Shown piece after piece: positions 40,028 through 55,300 of a DNA stretch of 64,000 bases. The notes beneath the pieces were generated by a model, which did not search any database, was not told the DNA's origin, and saw nothing but the letters and a program-made list of their open reading frames with translations. The position numbers and the translations under genes were made by a program. Numbering within the stretch: position 1 is the stretch's first letter; each line of letters starts with the position of its first letter. Source of the DNA: Beroe ovata (taxonomy: Eukaryota; Ctenophora; Nuda; Beroida; Beroidae); contig CAMPET010000139.1 in assembly GCA_946803715.1 (NCBI GenBank), positions 104,140 to 168,139 on the forward strand. The letters run 5' to 3'.

Positions 40028-40523
40028 TGACTTGTCACTGATGAGTCATCACTGATGAGTCAGAGAACCAATGGTTATGGGATATCCATTGGTGAAGTTA
40101 AAATATGTCTTATTGTATTCTGAAAACGATGTTATTCTTCGTTGTGTTTTGGGTTGTGTTAGATAGTGTCAGTGCGGAGATACTACACTGTTCTGGTTAT
40201 TGATGAACATGGTAAAGATGCTTGAAAATCTTGTATGAAGAACTTAGCCATGCTCGAAAGATAATATGGAATGGGCAGGGGTTTCAGCACTTTCTAAAAC
40301 ACGTTTATACTTTAATACACGCAGCCAGTGTTTCTTTATTTGCTCTAATCAGCGCAAGAAGATGTTATTTGTTAACAGTTGAACAGTGTAAATATTATAT
40401 GTGCTATCTTTTTCTTACAATCTTGTTTAAGCTTAATTTTTCATTTCAAAATTGAAACGCCCGACTCGGCTAGAATATTGCACATATAATGTGATCGACT
40501 GAATCCTCTTCCACCTCAACTAA

Positions 40524-40925
<402 letters not shown>

Positions 40926-41094
40926 GTAAGTATAATTTGATATTCATATCGATATACGAATTGGAGTGGTGTCAATGTGGATTTGTCACAAAGTTCGGTG
41001 AGATAAAATGCCATAACGTGGTACCAAGAGAATATAAACTGGTGTCAAGAAAACTGAAGTGGTGTAAAGGAGAGGAAATGTAGTGTGTCAAAGA

Positions 41095-41175
41095 GTAGTG
41101 GTGTCAGAGTAGAGTGGTGTCAGAGTAGAGTGGTGTCAGAGTAGAGTGATTTCAGAGTAGAGTGGTGTCAAAGAG
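41095..41175. repeat. 18-bp tandem repeat GTGGTGTCAGAGTAGA
   Basis: About four imperfect copies of a GTGGTGTCAGAGTAGA-type unit in RAB2 intron sequence of copy 1. Copy 2 has only one or two, so the array differs in length between the copies. Confidence 0.8.
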
Positions 41176-41524
41176 TGCTATAAAGCTATGTGGGAACGTG
41201 GTATGCAAACTGGTGTCAACAATATACACNCACACACACACATATGTATATGCAAGGATTTGTTTAATTTCAGTACACATCCCTAGATCTAGTCACTGGC
41301 AGACTGCACGCACTGTGTAAAACATCACTGTAATACAAGTTAAGCATGAGTGGTTCATTGCGTTGAGTGAATCTCCATCGTACATTCTATAGTATTGACA
41401 TTTTCATTCGTCATACTTGAGACTTTTGGCTGTCTTCACTTTATTCACGTCTCCAAAGTCCATTTTCACGAGAATTTTAACACAATGATGATTGTTGATT
41501 TTTTATCACTGTATCACATCCCAG

Positions 41525-41675
41525 GATTGAAGAGGAGGAAGGCTATCTCCTCCGTTTTTTCGGACTGGAGTACATGCGGTACAAACAGAGTGTGGGAGTG
41601 GGTATTCCCGGGATACGAGGATATGTCATAACACCTGAAATACGAAGCTACCTCGAGAGAAGTGGTGATGATTGA
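41525..41675 (+). pseudogene. Second copy of the last ICMT exon
   Basis: A 151-nt exon with the same acceptor and stop as 39877-40027. It encodes nearly the same C-terminus (RIEEEEGYLLRFFGLEYMRY). It lies inside the duplicated block and has no upstream ICMT exons beside it. Allelic duplicate or partial duplication, as for the RAB2 exons. Confidence 0.75.
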
Positions 41676-42205
41676 TGACTCTTGTCACTGATGAGTCATC
41701 ACTGATGAGTCAGACGACCAATGGTTATGGGATATCCATTGGTGAAGTTGAAATATGTCTTATTGTATTCTGAAAACGGTGTTATTCTTCGTTGTGTTTT
41801 GGGTTGTGTTTGATAGTGTCACTGCGGAGATTATATGCTTTTCTGTTTATACACTGTTCTGATGAACATGGTAAAGATGCTTGGAACGTTTTGTATGAAG
41901 AGCTGAGCCATGCTCGAAAGATAATATGGAATGGTCAGGGGTTCCAGCACTTTCTTAACCACGTTTATACTTTTATACAGGCAGCCAGTGTTTCTTTATT
42001 TGCTCTAATCGGTGCAAGAAGATGTTATTTGTTAACGGTTGAACAATGTAAATATTATATGTGTTATCTTTTTCTTACAATCTTGTTTTAGCTTAATTTT
42101 TTATTTCAAAATTGAAACGCCCGACTCGGCTAGAATATTGCACACATAATGTGGTTGACTAATCCTCTTCCACCTTAACTCACCTCCAAACTTATCTAGG
42201 TTTAA

Positions 42206-43843
<1,638 letters not shown>

Positions 43844-44664
43844 TCGAAGGAAAGGGTGGCGCCAGTCATTATTTAATTACGTCAATACTTCCTACTACGA
43901 TATATGTGATTATGTGCTGGCATATTAAAGAGATAACCTGGGGTGCAATGGTAAATCATGGGTTATTGGCGATTGAGGAATAGGAAGAGGCCCTGAAAAC
44001 ATATTTTAGAGGCAGGGCGTTCGCTCCAGTGTGAAGGCTTGGTGATTTTTCGGTTTTTGGTTCGCAGATGCCATCCCTTTTGACTCGTATTTGCGGGCAT
44101 TTACGATGTAACAAAGACTGATTGACTGATAGAATTGTGTGTTTTTTCGTTTGCTGTTCAAGTTAGTCGAACATTGACCACCCTATTCTTCAAACGATTG
44201 GTTAATAAGACAAATGAAACGTTGCCTTTGCTTAGAATTCGCTCACCAATATTACAAGCAAACTATCGATTTGAATTTAAATGATTTATTCGAATTCTTG
44301 AAATCTATTTGATCATTGATATGATAAATGATAATCAACTTTTTAATTTTGATGATTTTTCGCCCTAGAAGCTGGATTTTGTTGATAAGATGTTCAATTT
44401 AAGTTTGTCCAATATACTTCGAGGTATGTTCAAAGAAGTTACGCCTCATTCATAATCGTCTGAAGGAAACAAACTTGCGGACGTGAAGTATCGATGCGCC
44501 TCAACACTCCTTACATTAAAAGTTCCTATGCGGTAGTGTAATATTACTCATGATATATGATATCAAATCAATAACCGAAAGGAATGATATAACCCAACAA
44601 AATCACCATGCTGGACCTAGCATCTCCATATTCCAGGCAAATAACTACCTCTGCCGCGGGCACA
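43844..44664. other. Intergenic, convergent RAB2 / DUF445 3' ends
   Basis: About 820 bp, AT-rich. No exon or repeat recognised; it presumably contains the two 3' UTRs. Confidence 0.55.
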
Positions 44665-46642
44665 TCACCACTCATGATATGCAGGTGTCAGTCCGACAGC
44701 CTCACACACAGCCCCAACCACACTCCCAAATACACACCCCCACAACACTGACCACTGTAGGTACTGGAGTATAACTCGGTGCATGATGTCACGTATCATA
44801 CGAGGCGAGACTTCTGTCATTATATCACTCATGTATCTGGAAAATGATGCATGGTTGTTTGAACGAAATAATTTGAAGAATGCATGCAGAGCAGGGTTAA
44901 AGCTCCAGTGTTTTAAGGCCATTGTCGGTCTTTAATCTAACTTGAATTAAGCTCGATTGAGAAAAGCAAAAAAGAACGCAATAAGATTCCTACCAAAATG
45001 ATTTTGAGCACATCAGAGTAATAATTACCTGTTCATCTCATCTTTCAACCTCATTAGATCCATTTCATGTCCACTGGAATCTAACAGAGCATTCACTAAA
45101 CTCGGTCCAATCTCCGACAAATATGATATTAATAACGGCTTCACCAGCGCTTTATACTTCCTGTGAAGAGGTATTGTTACGTTTCAATCTCAGTTCATAG
45201 CGGAATTTTCCCACGGTTTTCGCAAAGCCACAGTGCGCGTAATAAAGTTGGTCGTGGTGCGCAACATTGTCTGTAATTTTCTATTCGCGCCGTACGCAAA
45301 GCAATTCAGTTCTGAATAATCGGCCCAAAACCTGTCCCAAACCAAAAGTTATGTAACGACATACCATACATCGATTCCTATCGATTGTAACAGCTGTCCT
45401 TCCGTCGACCTTGCGATAGCATCGATTTTATTATCGATCAAAGCCTGCCCTGTATCTGTATCTAAGAACATGCTGACTTTCTCTTCGATTTTGCCAGCGG
45501 CAGCAGCTTCAAAAACTTTCTGAAAACGTTTTTCAAACGTGAAAAGTGCTCAGGATTGAGAAGGAATGATCAAATAACGTGATCACGTGAGAGAACTGAC
45601 CTCTGGGATATACTTCCTCAATGAATCAGGATTGAAGAATAGTTGTAAGATAACTTCTCTCATGGCTAATTTGATATCCATGTATTTTCTTCTTAAAATC
45701 CCGCTTCCTAGGGAGATTCTCAATTGAAATTGTATTAAGTTAGGATCTCCATCCTCGTGTGATCAGATAACTTTCATAATTCATCCTTGTTCTCAATGTA
45801 CGATGAGTGAAAAAACTTTCTTTTGAATAAACTTTTTTTAATGATTACTCAATCGAAAGATCGAACAGACTGTTATACCATAAAGAAGGGGTATCTTATA
45901 GAATAGCATCTGGATAGCCAGCCAGTTGATTACACCCCCAAATAGAGCAAAGAATCCAATAGATAGCAGATAACAACCTGTTAAGTTACAGGACTTAATA
46001 ATTTAATTTGACTGTGGGAATTGTCGTGAAAAAATGAGTTAATCAACGAAAATAGTGTGTTCATTTACTTCTTATCATTAACAACTGTTATGTATCAGTG
46101 CTCACCAATAATCTTGATAATAGGAGTTCTGTCGATAGCGAACATCAGAATTGATCCTGAAAACAAACAACGATTCATTCAATTAATCGCGATGCTAGAC
46201 AAGAACTTTCAAAAGAGCGTTCTAGACTCAGAAAATATCGAAATTAAAGATACCTGCAAAGATAATGAGAAGTGTAAAGAATATCGCCCTGTTCCCAACA
46301 TTGGATACCCATTTTCTGCAGTTGTACAGGCACGATTCCTATGACCAAGGGAAAAATTTGAGGAAATTTAACTCGGAAATGTGAGGATAACGAAAATATA
46401 CCTGACATCGATAACCTAACATCATTTCATATTTTCACACGAATCAAAGCTAGATTTTCACTTAATTTCGTCAGCTCGAGTCTGTCTCTTTAACAGAAAT
46501 CACACATGAATCGCGGAACAAAATTAGTCAAATCAATGTTACATCACAATTGCTTAATTGAGCACGTTACACAAATACACGAAACAAAAAAAATCAAATT
46601 TTAACATCAAATTGAGCTTACACTTCCTTGTACTTCGACCAT
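44665..46642 (-). CDS. DUF445-family membrane protein with eight exons
   Basis: Minus-strand exons 46642-46622, 46338-46254, 46156-46106, 45977-45879, 45707-45601, 45519-45365, 45160-45029 and 44836-44665 join in phase to 273 residues. Two N-terminal membrane segments (AIFFTLLIIFAGSILMF; GCYLLSIGFFALFGGVINW) lead into NWLAIQMLFYKIPLLYGSGI. This is the hallmark NWLAxxMLF...P..YGSG segment of DUF445 proteins as I remember them from bacteria. A middle helical region of about 140 residues follows, then a C-terminal membrane segment (WSVLWGCVFGSVVGAVCEAV), again typical of the family. Function in any organism is poorly known; a membrane-associated role is the most that can be said. Split by many introns, it is a resident nuclear gene, not contamination. 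Its start lies 310 bp from the VPS15 stop on the same strand. Confidence 0.8.
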
Positions 46643-46951
46643 ATTGTTCCTATTCTATTGGATGAAAAGATTTCAAAGATTCAGTAGGTCGTAGAATCTT
46701 ATCTCGGGTACCTCTTTGACTTCTTGAGTCAGTCTAAGTCTCAAGAAACAGCAAACTAATTAACAAAATCAGAAAAAAAAACATTTCAATTCAAAACCCT
46801 CTGAAACAACACAAAATCATAACAAAACTCAGTCAACTGTCACCGAGAATCAAAGATGGACTTGAAATAAAAATTCAGATCAAATCCTTGCCGCAAGATT
46901 CCAACGCTATCATATCGACGCCAGCTGAACATTTCTCTTGACACCAGTCTT
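46643..46951. other. Short intergenic spacer DUF445 / VPS15
   Basis: 309 bp of A-rich sequence between two same-strand genes; it must hold the VPS15 3' UTR and DUF445 promoter. No TATA box recognised. Confidence 0.5.
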
Positions 46952-49900
46952 TCATTTCCAAATCTTCATGACGCCACCCATGTCCCCAGTAACCAAGCAC
47001 GGTTGTCGGGTTTTGAAAAACCCAATGTCCGTCAAAACGTGATGGTGAGCTGAGGAGGGACGCTCGATTCCTGTGAGAAAGAGGAGGGGTTTTAGTTGGA
47101 ACAATTGTTACATGGTTTTACATTCCAAGCATTTCGTTAGTATTGGGGTATGAATTCATTCAAAAATATAGCAAAAGATTCTTGGCGCCGACTGATACCT
47201 ATTTCAGAGTTGATTATTAACCCAAAACAATAGCCTTATGGGCCTGGGTTATTTAGTAACAATGAGCAGTGAGCACAACTAACAATGAACACACACTCAA
47301 AACATAATTCATAACAATGTACCCAGTAATATAGTAAGGAACAGTTAGCATTGTAGTATACTAAGATAGGTAGTACCTTTAGTTTCAGGAGGTTTGATGA
47401 TCAGAGAGTAGTCCTCTTCGGCAATGATTACTTCCACGTCTTTTTCGTATGATCTCCTTTATCAGATGAGAAAAAACCGTTCAAAAGTGGAAGAACCGTT
47501 CAAAAAGATTGATCATATTATAAATGAAAAACGAGACGAGTTCATTTCGAAAAATTGGGAGGAAATGTTGAAGGAAAGGAGTAAAAACCTGTAAGTCTGT
47601 TGAGATGACACGCTAGAAGGTGCGGTAACAACAAAACTGTCAGTTTCATGGTCAGTATCCCAGAATCTCAAACTACTGTCTGCTCCCCCTGTTACCAGAG
47701 TAGTGGGAGAGAGGGGGAGGAGAGTGTGGATTCTGTGGGGGAGTGGGGAATTAGGGAGTGGGGAATTAGGGAGTGGGGAATTAGGGAGTGGGGAATTAGG
47801 GAGTGGGGAATCAGGGAGTGGGGAACTAGGGAGTGGGGACTGGGGAGTTAGGGAGTGGGCAGGGGTAGTGAGGGAGTGGGAAAACGTTAGAAAGGAAGTA
47901 AACAGAAAGTTTTGAAATATTTCCAGCGATTAATTCTGTGAAAGGCCGTGTTCTTATTGACCGGTAGGTAGGTACCCACCCTGAATTCTGCTTGTACGAC
48001 ATGTATGAGTCACGTGGCCCATACCACAGGGATTTCTCCTTCGTCCCACTCTCAATGTCCCACATGCTCACCTGGGTCGATAGTTACCAGAGTTACCAGT
48101 TGGTCCCCCAACTCATTCAAATCCCATAACTCAATTTAAGACAAGACCTAAAGATTGTATATATTTGAACGTCTGAATGTAAGTGGCGATGCTAGGATTT
48201 TGCGACCGACATGCAAGTATTTGGCTACCTCGTTGAAGTTCTGAATCCCCACAAATATGGAGCTCATGCTGGTCAGAGTAGGTTTCAGAGTGGTGATGCT
48301 GGCTCCAGTCTCGTGTTGCCAAGACGTGATGGGAAGTTGGAATCGCATGTCCCAACATGTAATCCATCCTCGCCTGTGGGAGTGGGGACTGGGGAGTGGG
48401 GAGTGGGGAGTGGGGAGTGGGGAATGGGGAATGGCCGGTGGGTAGTAGGGAGTGGGGAGTGGGAAGATTTGAGGAGGAGTGGAAAGTGGGAACTGTACCT
48501 GGGGAGTGGGAGTTAAGAAGAGGGTGAAGTGAGAAAAGTCGAGCAGGAAGGGGGAATTTAGTGAAAAGATAGTGGAGGAGGGAGCAGAGGGAAGGGCGTG
48601 TCCTACCGAGAGTATCCATGAATACTAACCGTGTCCCAATGCAAATCCAATGCTCAGAGTTATCCAGGCACATCGCACTAACACTCCCCAACGCGGGCTT
48701 GTTCGATAGTTTGAATATCCTTGATGGGGAGCGCAAGTCCACCCCTATAATCTTGCCGTTACTCGTAGAAACGACTAGGTTTTGCTCTTGACCTGACGAA
48801 AGTTGGATATAAGCCAAGAACACCGAGTGTATCCTGATAGTATCTTTCCAGTCCATTAAATCTTAGATTGATGATTCACATTAGGATCAAACTGAGCTGG
48901 AATACAATCATTACTTCATTGAATATTGCAAACTGATCCCGCAAACCAACATATCATCATACTTATCTGAACACACCCCTGAAATCACCAATTTATCCCT
49001 GAAATCCCCTAATTCACCCCTTTAATCCCCCAATTCACCCCTGAAATCCCCAAATTTACTTGAATTCCTCACCTGACCCGAGGGTATTCATATCCACGAC
49101 CACATCGTCATCATGAATTGCAAGTGTCCGCGCCGCGCACACCTTCAACTCCTTCACTCCGACTTCATGTAACGAGCCGTTCCTCGTTGCTACGGCAATC
49201 TTATCACCCGTGTCATAAAACGCAATTCCCTTTATCGGTTGTCCGGGACGGGAATACGTATGCCGACTGTTGTTTACGATGTTCTGACTGTCCAACTTCC
49301 TAGAATTCCACATCTTAATACACCCATCGTCGGAAGATGTCGCGAGAATGGAATGTTTCGGCGATACCTTCACGTGATTTACGGCCGCTTTGTGCTCTTT
49401 TATATGGCAAACGAGAATTTTCTTCGGCTGCCACCCTTTTGGTGGCAGAGGTGTTTGCCGCTCCGCACGGGTGTGGCTCATGTATTCCGCTTGTTTGCGG
49501 CACAGCAAGCCGTCAAGTGAGGATGTAACTTGGGATACACTCAAGCTGTTCAAATCGAGATTCTCGTCCAGATTTTGAAAGAGCGGATCCTTCTCCACCC
49601 CCACAATTATCTCATCGCTATCAGAAGTGATACTGTACGTGATGTCGGATGATTTACCCAGGGTATCGCCAGGTTTTGGTTGCAATTTCTGCCCGGCAGG
49701 CGACTTCTCAGTTGTTGAGTTGTTCAACTGATCAAAGTTCAGAACTCTCAACTTTTCGTCCTCGATCACAATCGTCCCATCGACAATGTCCTCAAATTGG
49801 TCCTCGTCATGAGTATTCTTCTTACCCAGGGACACTTTCATGATATAACCCCGGAGAGCAAGTATTTGTTTCTCCTGAAGTGAACCCATGCCCAGGTTAC

Positions 49901-52028
49901 ACAGCTTATCGATAACCGATTGCAGCTCTGGAGCAGGATCGAATGGGCTGTCACACTTCGATCTCAGGAATGATATGATCTTGTCATTGACCGTGGAATT
50001 GATGATGAAATCTAAGATTTGCCTGGGTAGAGGTGTTTCTAGAGCTTGGAGAAGTGATCGTTGGTTTTCCGGATTACGGATTGGAATGGCGATAATTTCA
50101 TGGAGGGTAGGGAGTATTTTACAGTAGACATCGGCAATGTGTAGCTTCCCACAAGCGTCGGACACAAACCCCACAGTTCTGTATCGTATCCAGAGATTAG
50201 GGTGACAGAGAAGGGGAGCTGTTTCTAGAACTAATTCCTTGAGCAGCTTCTCTTCCAGGAGACCTAATTCTGAAAGTGCAATTAGTGCCGATATGGTCTT
50301 GCTGACGACAAACTCTTCAACATCGGATAGACCTTGCTCAAGGAGTGGCTTCAGCATGTTCAAACTGTGCCACCCGACAAACGCGGCTACACCAACAACA
50401 CAGTCAAAGAAAGCCGCTCGGAGTCTCCAATCGTTTTTGTAGTTGAGAAACGTTATCATATGAGACAAAATCAGATCATTGGCTTTTTGCTGACCGAAAA
50501 ACACGCAAAGCGGAGTGATACACTTCTCCAACAGAATTCTCCGGGCAATATTATCTTCTCCCGTCAGAATCTGAACCACAGGAATCTGCACTATGTTGTG
50601 AAGCGCCTGGAGTTCGGTGTCAAAACTTGCTGGTGGATTACTTTCCAAAAATGAGAGGGCATATTCGGCCAATCTCCCGATGTTTTCCGCAAAGATTCGT
50701 TGAACAATCCGCTCTGGGTCCGTAGAGAGCTTGTTCACAAACGGGAAAATGTACTCTGGGAAAATATTCGCATCGGTTGTCGGTAGACTGGTTACATTGC
50801 TGATACATTCCGATAAACTGACAATACTGCTCGCTCTGATATAGGCTGATGGGTCATTTGTAAAGTACAAAACGTGCGGAATCACTCTATCAACTGTAAT
50901 TTCATCAGGGATTAGCGCTGATAGCTTCTCAAGGAGTTGTAAAACTTTGAGTTTAACGGTGTTTTGTTGTACACCACGTACACAGGACGTGACGAGAGAT
51001 AGGATAATAATGTGACCGTTTTGGGGATTTTCCACGTGGAGCTTCGACTGGATTGTCTTGAAATTCTTGTGAATCAGCATGATCTTCCTATCGGAACAAT
51101 CGAAAACAGGACTGCAGAATATTTTTAGTGTGTCGTAGAGAAAGGGAAAGTAGTCAGGGAAAATATCGCCGATACCGTTTTTGATGTACTCCGATGCGCT
51201 TAACCTTTCCGATGGATCAACTTTTATCATAGATCTTATCAAATCTGCAACTCCTTTATTCTCAATGATCTCAATTGTCTTATCGGGAGAATAATCGCCA
51301 TTCCGATACGATATCAGTTGATGAAGATTGAAGACTTGTTCTCCCTCTAGGTACAGCTCAGCGATCACACATCCCAGGGAGAAAATATCCATGGGCGTGG
51401 TAAGGGGTGGGAAATCATCCATCAACTGCTTTTTAAATCGCTCGGGAGCGATGTAACAGTTTCGTCTCCGTGACGTATCATAGAAGAAACTATACGCTGC
51501 GGGATTGTCTTCAAGGAGTTCTACAGGTTTGTAACACGCGAAATCGGTTAGCATAACCCAATTCCAGCTGGTAATCAGGAAATTCTCGGTTTTTAGATCA
51601 CCGTGAATCACCCCACGATCATGACATGTTTCGAGAGATTTCAACATTTGGAATACTATCCAGAGTTTTTCAATCGGACAGAGAAATGGCCGGAGATTGA
51701 TCCGATCGTAAAGGCTCGACCAGACATACTGTCGGATGAGAATACCGCTTCTGTCTGTGATTATTGCTTTGGGGAAAGCAAGGGTGCCTGGGCATCCTGC
51801 CAACATTGAGTTGATGTTGTTAACCTTCTCTTGGTATGACTGGAGGAGGTTTTTATCAACTCGAGGGAAAACCTTGACAACAACGAAACCACCTTTGTAC
51901 TTTGCACGTGCTATTTTGAGGAAGCGCGTGCTGCCCATTTTCTCGACAAATTCGTACTCCTGGAGGTCGGAGAAGTAGTCCTCGACGGAGTAGAGCTGAG
52001 TGGGAACACTCGATACATGATTACCCAT
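46952..52028 (-). CDS. PIK3R4: PIK3R4/VPS15, regulatory kinase-like subunit of class III PI3-kinase
   Basis: Seven minus-strand coding exons: 52028-49073, 48861-48630, 48373-48229, 48071-47980, 47732-47589, 47456-47377 and 47070-46952 (about 1255 residues; human 1358). The start MGNHVSS fits N-myristoylation. A protein-kinase-like domain follows, with HGDLKTEN as the catalytic loop and DFACYKP in place of DFG, as is usual for VPS15. HEAT-repeat helices occupy the middle (e.g. DPSAYIRASSIVSLSECI). C-terminal WD40 repeats end at VTGDMGGVMKIWK. The protein anchors VPS34 and Beclin-1 on membranes for autophagy and endosomal sorting. The kinase, HEAT region and first WD unit share one 2956-nt exon, while the remaining WD repeats are split by introns that carry G-rich tandem repeats. 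Confidence 0.97.
47735..47860. repeat. 15-bp tandem repeat GGGAATTAGGGAGTG
   Basis: About eight copies of a GGGAATTAGGGAGTG unit in a VPS15 intron. The plus strand is almost pure purine and G-rich, so it could form G-quadruplex or triplex structures. Confidence 0.9.
48378..48470. repeat. 7-bp tandem repeat GGGGAGT in a second VPS15 intron
   Basis: A run of GGGGAGT units, related in sequence to the array at 47.7 kb, in a different intron of the same gene. Confidence 0.85.
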
Positions 52029-52269
52029 TACCTGAGAGGAAGAGAGGAGGCATTGATCATGTGAAAAATGATGAAATTAACAGTGAGCATAACGTTAGAA
52101 TCGTAGTATAATATGGTGTGTTTCAAATGAAGATTCAGAAATACTGAAAAGTTAAATATCAGATAAATAAATAAAATGTAATATGAAAAATATATGTTAT
52201 TCAAAATTAAAATGATCTATGAAATAATAGGTAGGTATAATGGGTATTGTGTCAAATACATAAATACAT

Positions 52270-52275
52270 TTTATT
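52270..52275 (-). terminator. Polyadenylation signal of GEN1
   Basis: TTTATT on the plus strand reads AATAAA on the minus strand, about 40 nt past the GEN1 stop codon. The spacing suits a very short 3' UTR before the VPS15 start at 52028. Confidence 0.6.
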
Positions 52276-52314
52276 TACATACGTTCTGACGGCAAGATGT
52301 CAGAAATAGTGTAT

Positions 52315-55300
52315 CTATGATTCTAGTAACTCTGTAACATTTATATTGAAACATGGCCGACCAATCAAATCACGCGATTCACCACTCTCACTCTCGTCTG
52401 AAATACTATTGGTGGTCACATCTTCTGAAAGTGAGTCAAAGTTGCTGAAGTTTTCAACAACAATACTTTTAGAACTCGATACGTCTGAATTCATCACCTT
52501 ACTCAAAACAGGAGGTGGCAACGGTTGCTTTGATACGTTCCCCTTGTTGCTTACAATCGGTGTGGAATGATGAGCAACAATCGATGAACTATCAAACCCG
52601 GCTCTCACATCAACGGATCGTCCGCCTGGGCTCGATGGAGAAAACTGAGCACAACCTATAATAGTCGACAACTGTCCAGCGATTATTGAATCATCAGAAT
52701 TATCCGAAATCACAATCGGATGTGTTGACTGCTCGCCATCTATCGAGAAATCTAATGTCTGATCGTCGCTCTGAAGAAGAGGGGACTTGTTGACTTTTTC
52801 AGGAGAAAAGCCGCCTATAATGGAAGGTTCAGCGCTGGAACAAACCAAACTGAGATCGGGTGGCACAATCCTTTCAACAGCTTGAACTTCGTTCACGTCC
52901 AATTCATTTGCGGCATTATCTACAACTGATCCCTCAAATTCAAACGACGAAACATCTAAACATTGATTATTTTCCTCCGATCCACAATCAATAGCATCCC
53001 CGATAGATGCTTCACAAACTTCCTCAATCTCCTCTCTATCCCATTTTCCTGCACGATCCTCTTTCTTTTCATGTGGAGTAGAGAAGAAAAACTGGTGATA
53101 ATCTTTATTATGATCGCCATTCATAATACGTTCCATATTCAAACCCTGACTTAGATTCTCCAACTTTTGGGTCAACTCGTCGGTAAATGAGTTTTGCGAT
53201 GCGTTCAAAAGGTCGGAAAATGCCGGTAGATTGTCAGAGTTGTCGATCGAAGGGCGAAGAATTTTAGAGGGTGATGTAAAGTTTGAATTTTCAGGGCCCT
53301 TCTTCTCTTCTTGAAATGAAGCATCCTCATTTGTGAGATCAAGATACTCTTCAACGAAATTTTGAGGGAGCAGCTGAACATCGCTGTCAAAGTATTCGTC
53401 ATTGCTGACGTCATCGCGTTGATGTGACGTCACTAATTCGCTCAAGGGATCTGACTCGTGTCCTCGAATGGGTGTTTTAGTGGATGAATCAATGGTTACA
53501 GGAACAGAAATTTTACCAGGAGATTCCTCCAGATCGTTCAACATTTCAGGGGGTTCAACTTTTTCTGAAGTCACCTCTCGAGGGCTCACATTTTCAGAAT
53601 TTACTTCCGTTCTTCCCTTCTCCTCCTCTGCATGTTTCTGAGCACGTCGCAATGCTATTCTCTGACTGAGTGGAGCGTATAATTCGTCTCCGTCAGAGTC
53701 TGAATCGTCTTTGTGATCGCCTGCTTCCACAGGTTGAGTTATCAGGGAGTTTTCATCATTGGTGCGAGAAGGCTCTATGAACTTCATTGACTTCACTTTC
53801 TCACACTTGGATGAATTTCGGTCCTCGAATCCAGCAACTTGAGACGTTATGTTCCCCAATGGTGCTCGTTTCTCCAGTGTTAGAGATTCGATTCCATGAA
53901 CCAGCTTTTTCATCGAGGATAATTCTTCAGTGAACTCCTCCTCCATGATTGCTTCATTCTCTTTCCCTTCTCGTTTCTTCCCACCGATCTTATCCCCCTC
54001 ACACTTCACAAATTCTGCCACAGCTTCAGGTAAGAGACTCTCCACGAACTGGGCATCCAAGATGGCAGACAGAGTCTCAGATTGGAGGATTTCCGAGAGC
54101 TTCGAATCGAGAATAGTGTAGGTCAGCTCATACATGTCCACCTGAGGATATATTATTCACTGGATAAGTACTAAGTAGGTGTAACTAGTTTAAAACAGGA
54201 AAAAGTTCAGTGAGTTCGAAAATCTGACATCAATGATAGGTCAACACTTGACGTCACTGTGACCTCACGACTAGTTATAATTTTCTACTACAAACCTTGT
54301 CCTTCCGCCTCCTCTTCTTGATTCTCTCAAACCTGACCACTTCCCCTCCAATCACCGGGTACTTCCTACTGTACACCAACTTCTGGGACACGTGATGGAG
54401 AGCTGCCACGTGACCGAACTTCTCGGCCGAGACTTGTTGGCGCCACTCCAACTTGTCGTGCATGAACGTGGTGAAGTTGGAACAGGCGGGTAGGCGCCAT
54501 TGAGGGGAAACTGCAGCATTAGGTCTGAAAGGGTGCGGAGGACAATTATTATTGGTAGAGCCACTTTTGATGATATTTTAGATTTTCTCCCATTTCACTG
54601 ACCTAGAGTTTGAAAATTCTTCTACAATCTGTTTGACAGGCAGCTTCGTGTTCTGTACGTGCTTGACAAACTTTACACAACACTGCATTTGAGGAGTCGC
54701 TAGGAGACGTTGCGCGGCGTGTTTTGTGCACGTGCAGATAACAGGTGTAGTCGCGGGGATGGAACAAGTTTCATCAGGACACATGCTACAGCCGGATTTG
54801 GAGTGCTGCTTCTTGCTCCCTGAAATGCATGGAACAGATTTATACGTTTATAGACCATTTCGAAAATATCTCTCGAACTTTGGGGTATCTAGAAAAGATT
54901 TCTCTGCATCAAGGAGAGGGATGAATGCATGAATCAATCCATAGCACGAATCCCACGTACCTGGATGCTTGCACTGGGCGCAATGAGGTTTACACTTCAA
55001 AGTGGTCAATCCTTCATGCCGCTGTAATATCTCTGTAACCTGACCACACCAAGTCATGAGCTCCTCCGGAACCGTTCTCATCTTTTCACGTGACAGGATG
55101 TATTCCTTGATTGTTTTACGTCCAAGTCCTGATATCCCCTAGAAACAAAAGGAGTATCCCGTGCTACTAATTAAACTATGGGAAGATACTGCTATTTATC
55201 ATAGATGAGTTGATCAAGCGAGAGCAGCATCTTGTGTTTGAACTAACATCAGGATTGTAATCACAGCCGTTTAGCACCGCCATGCCAATCATATCATCTC

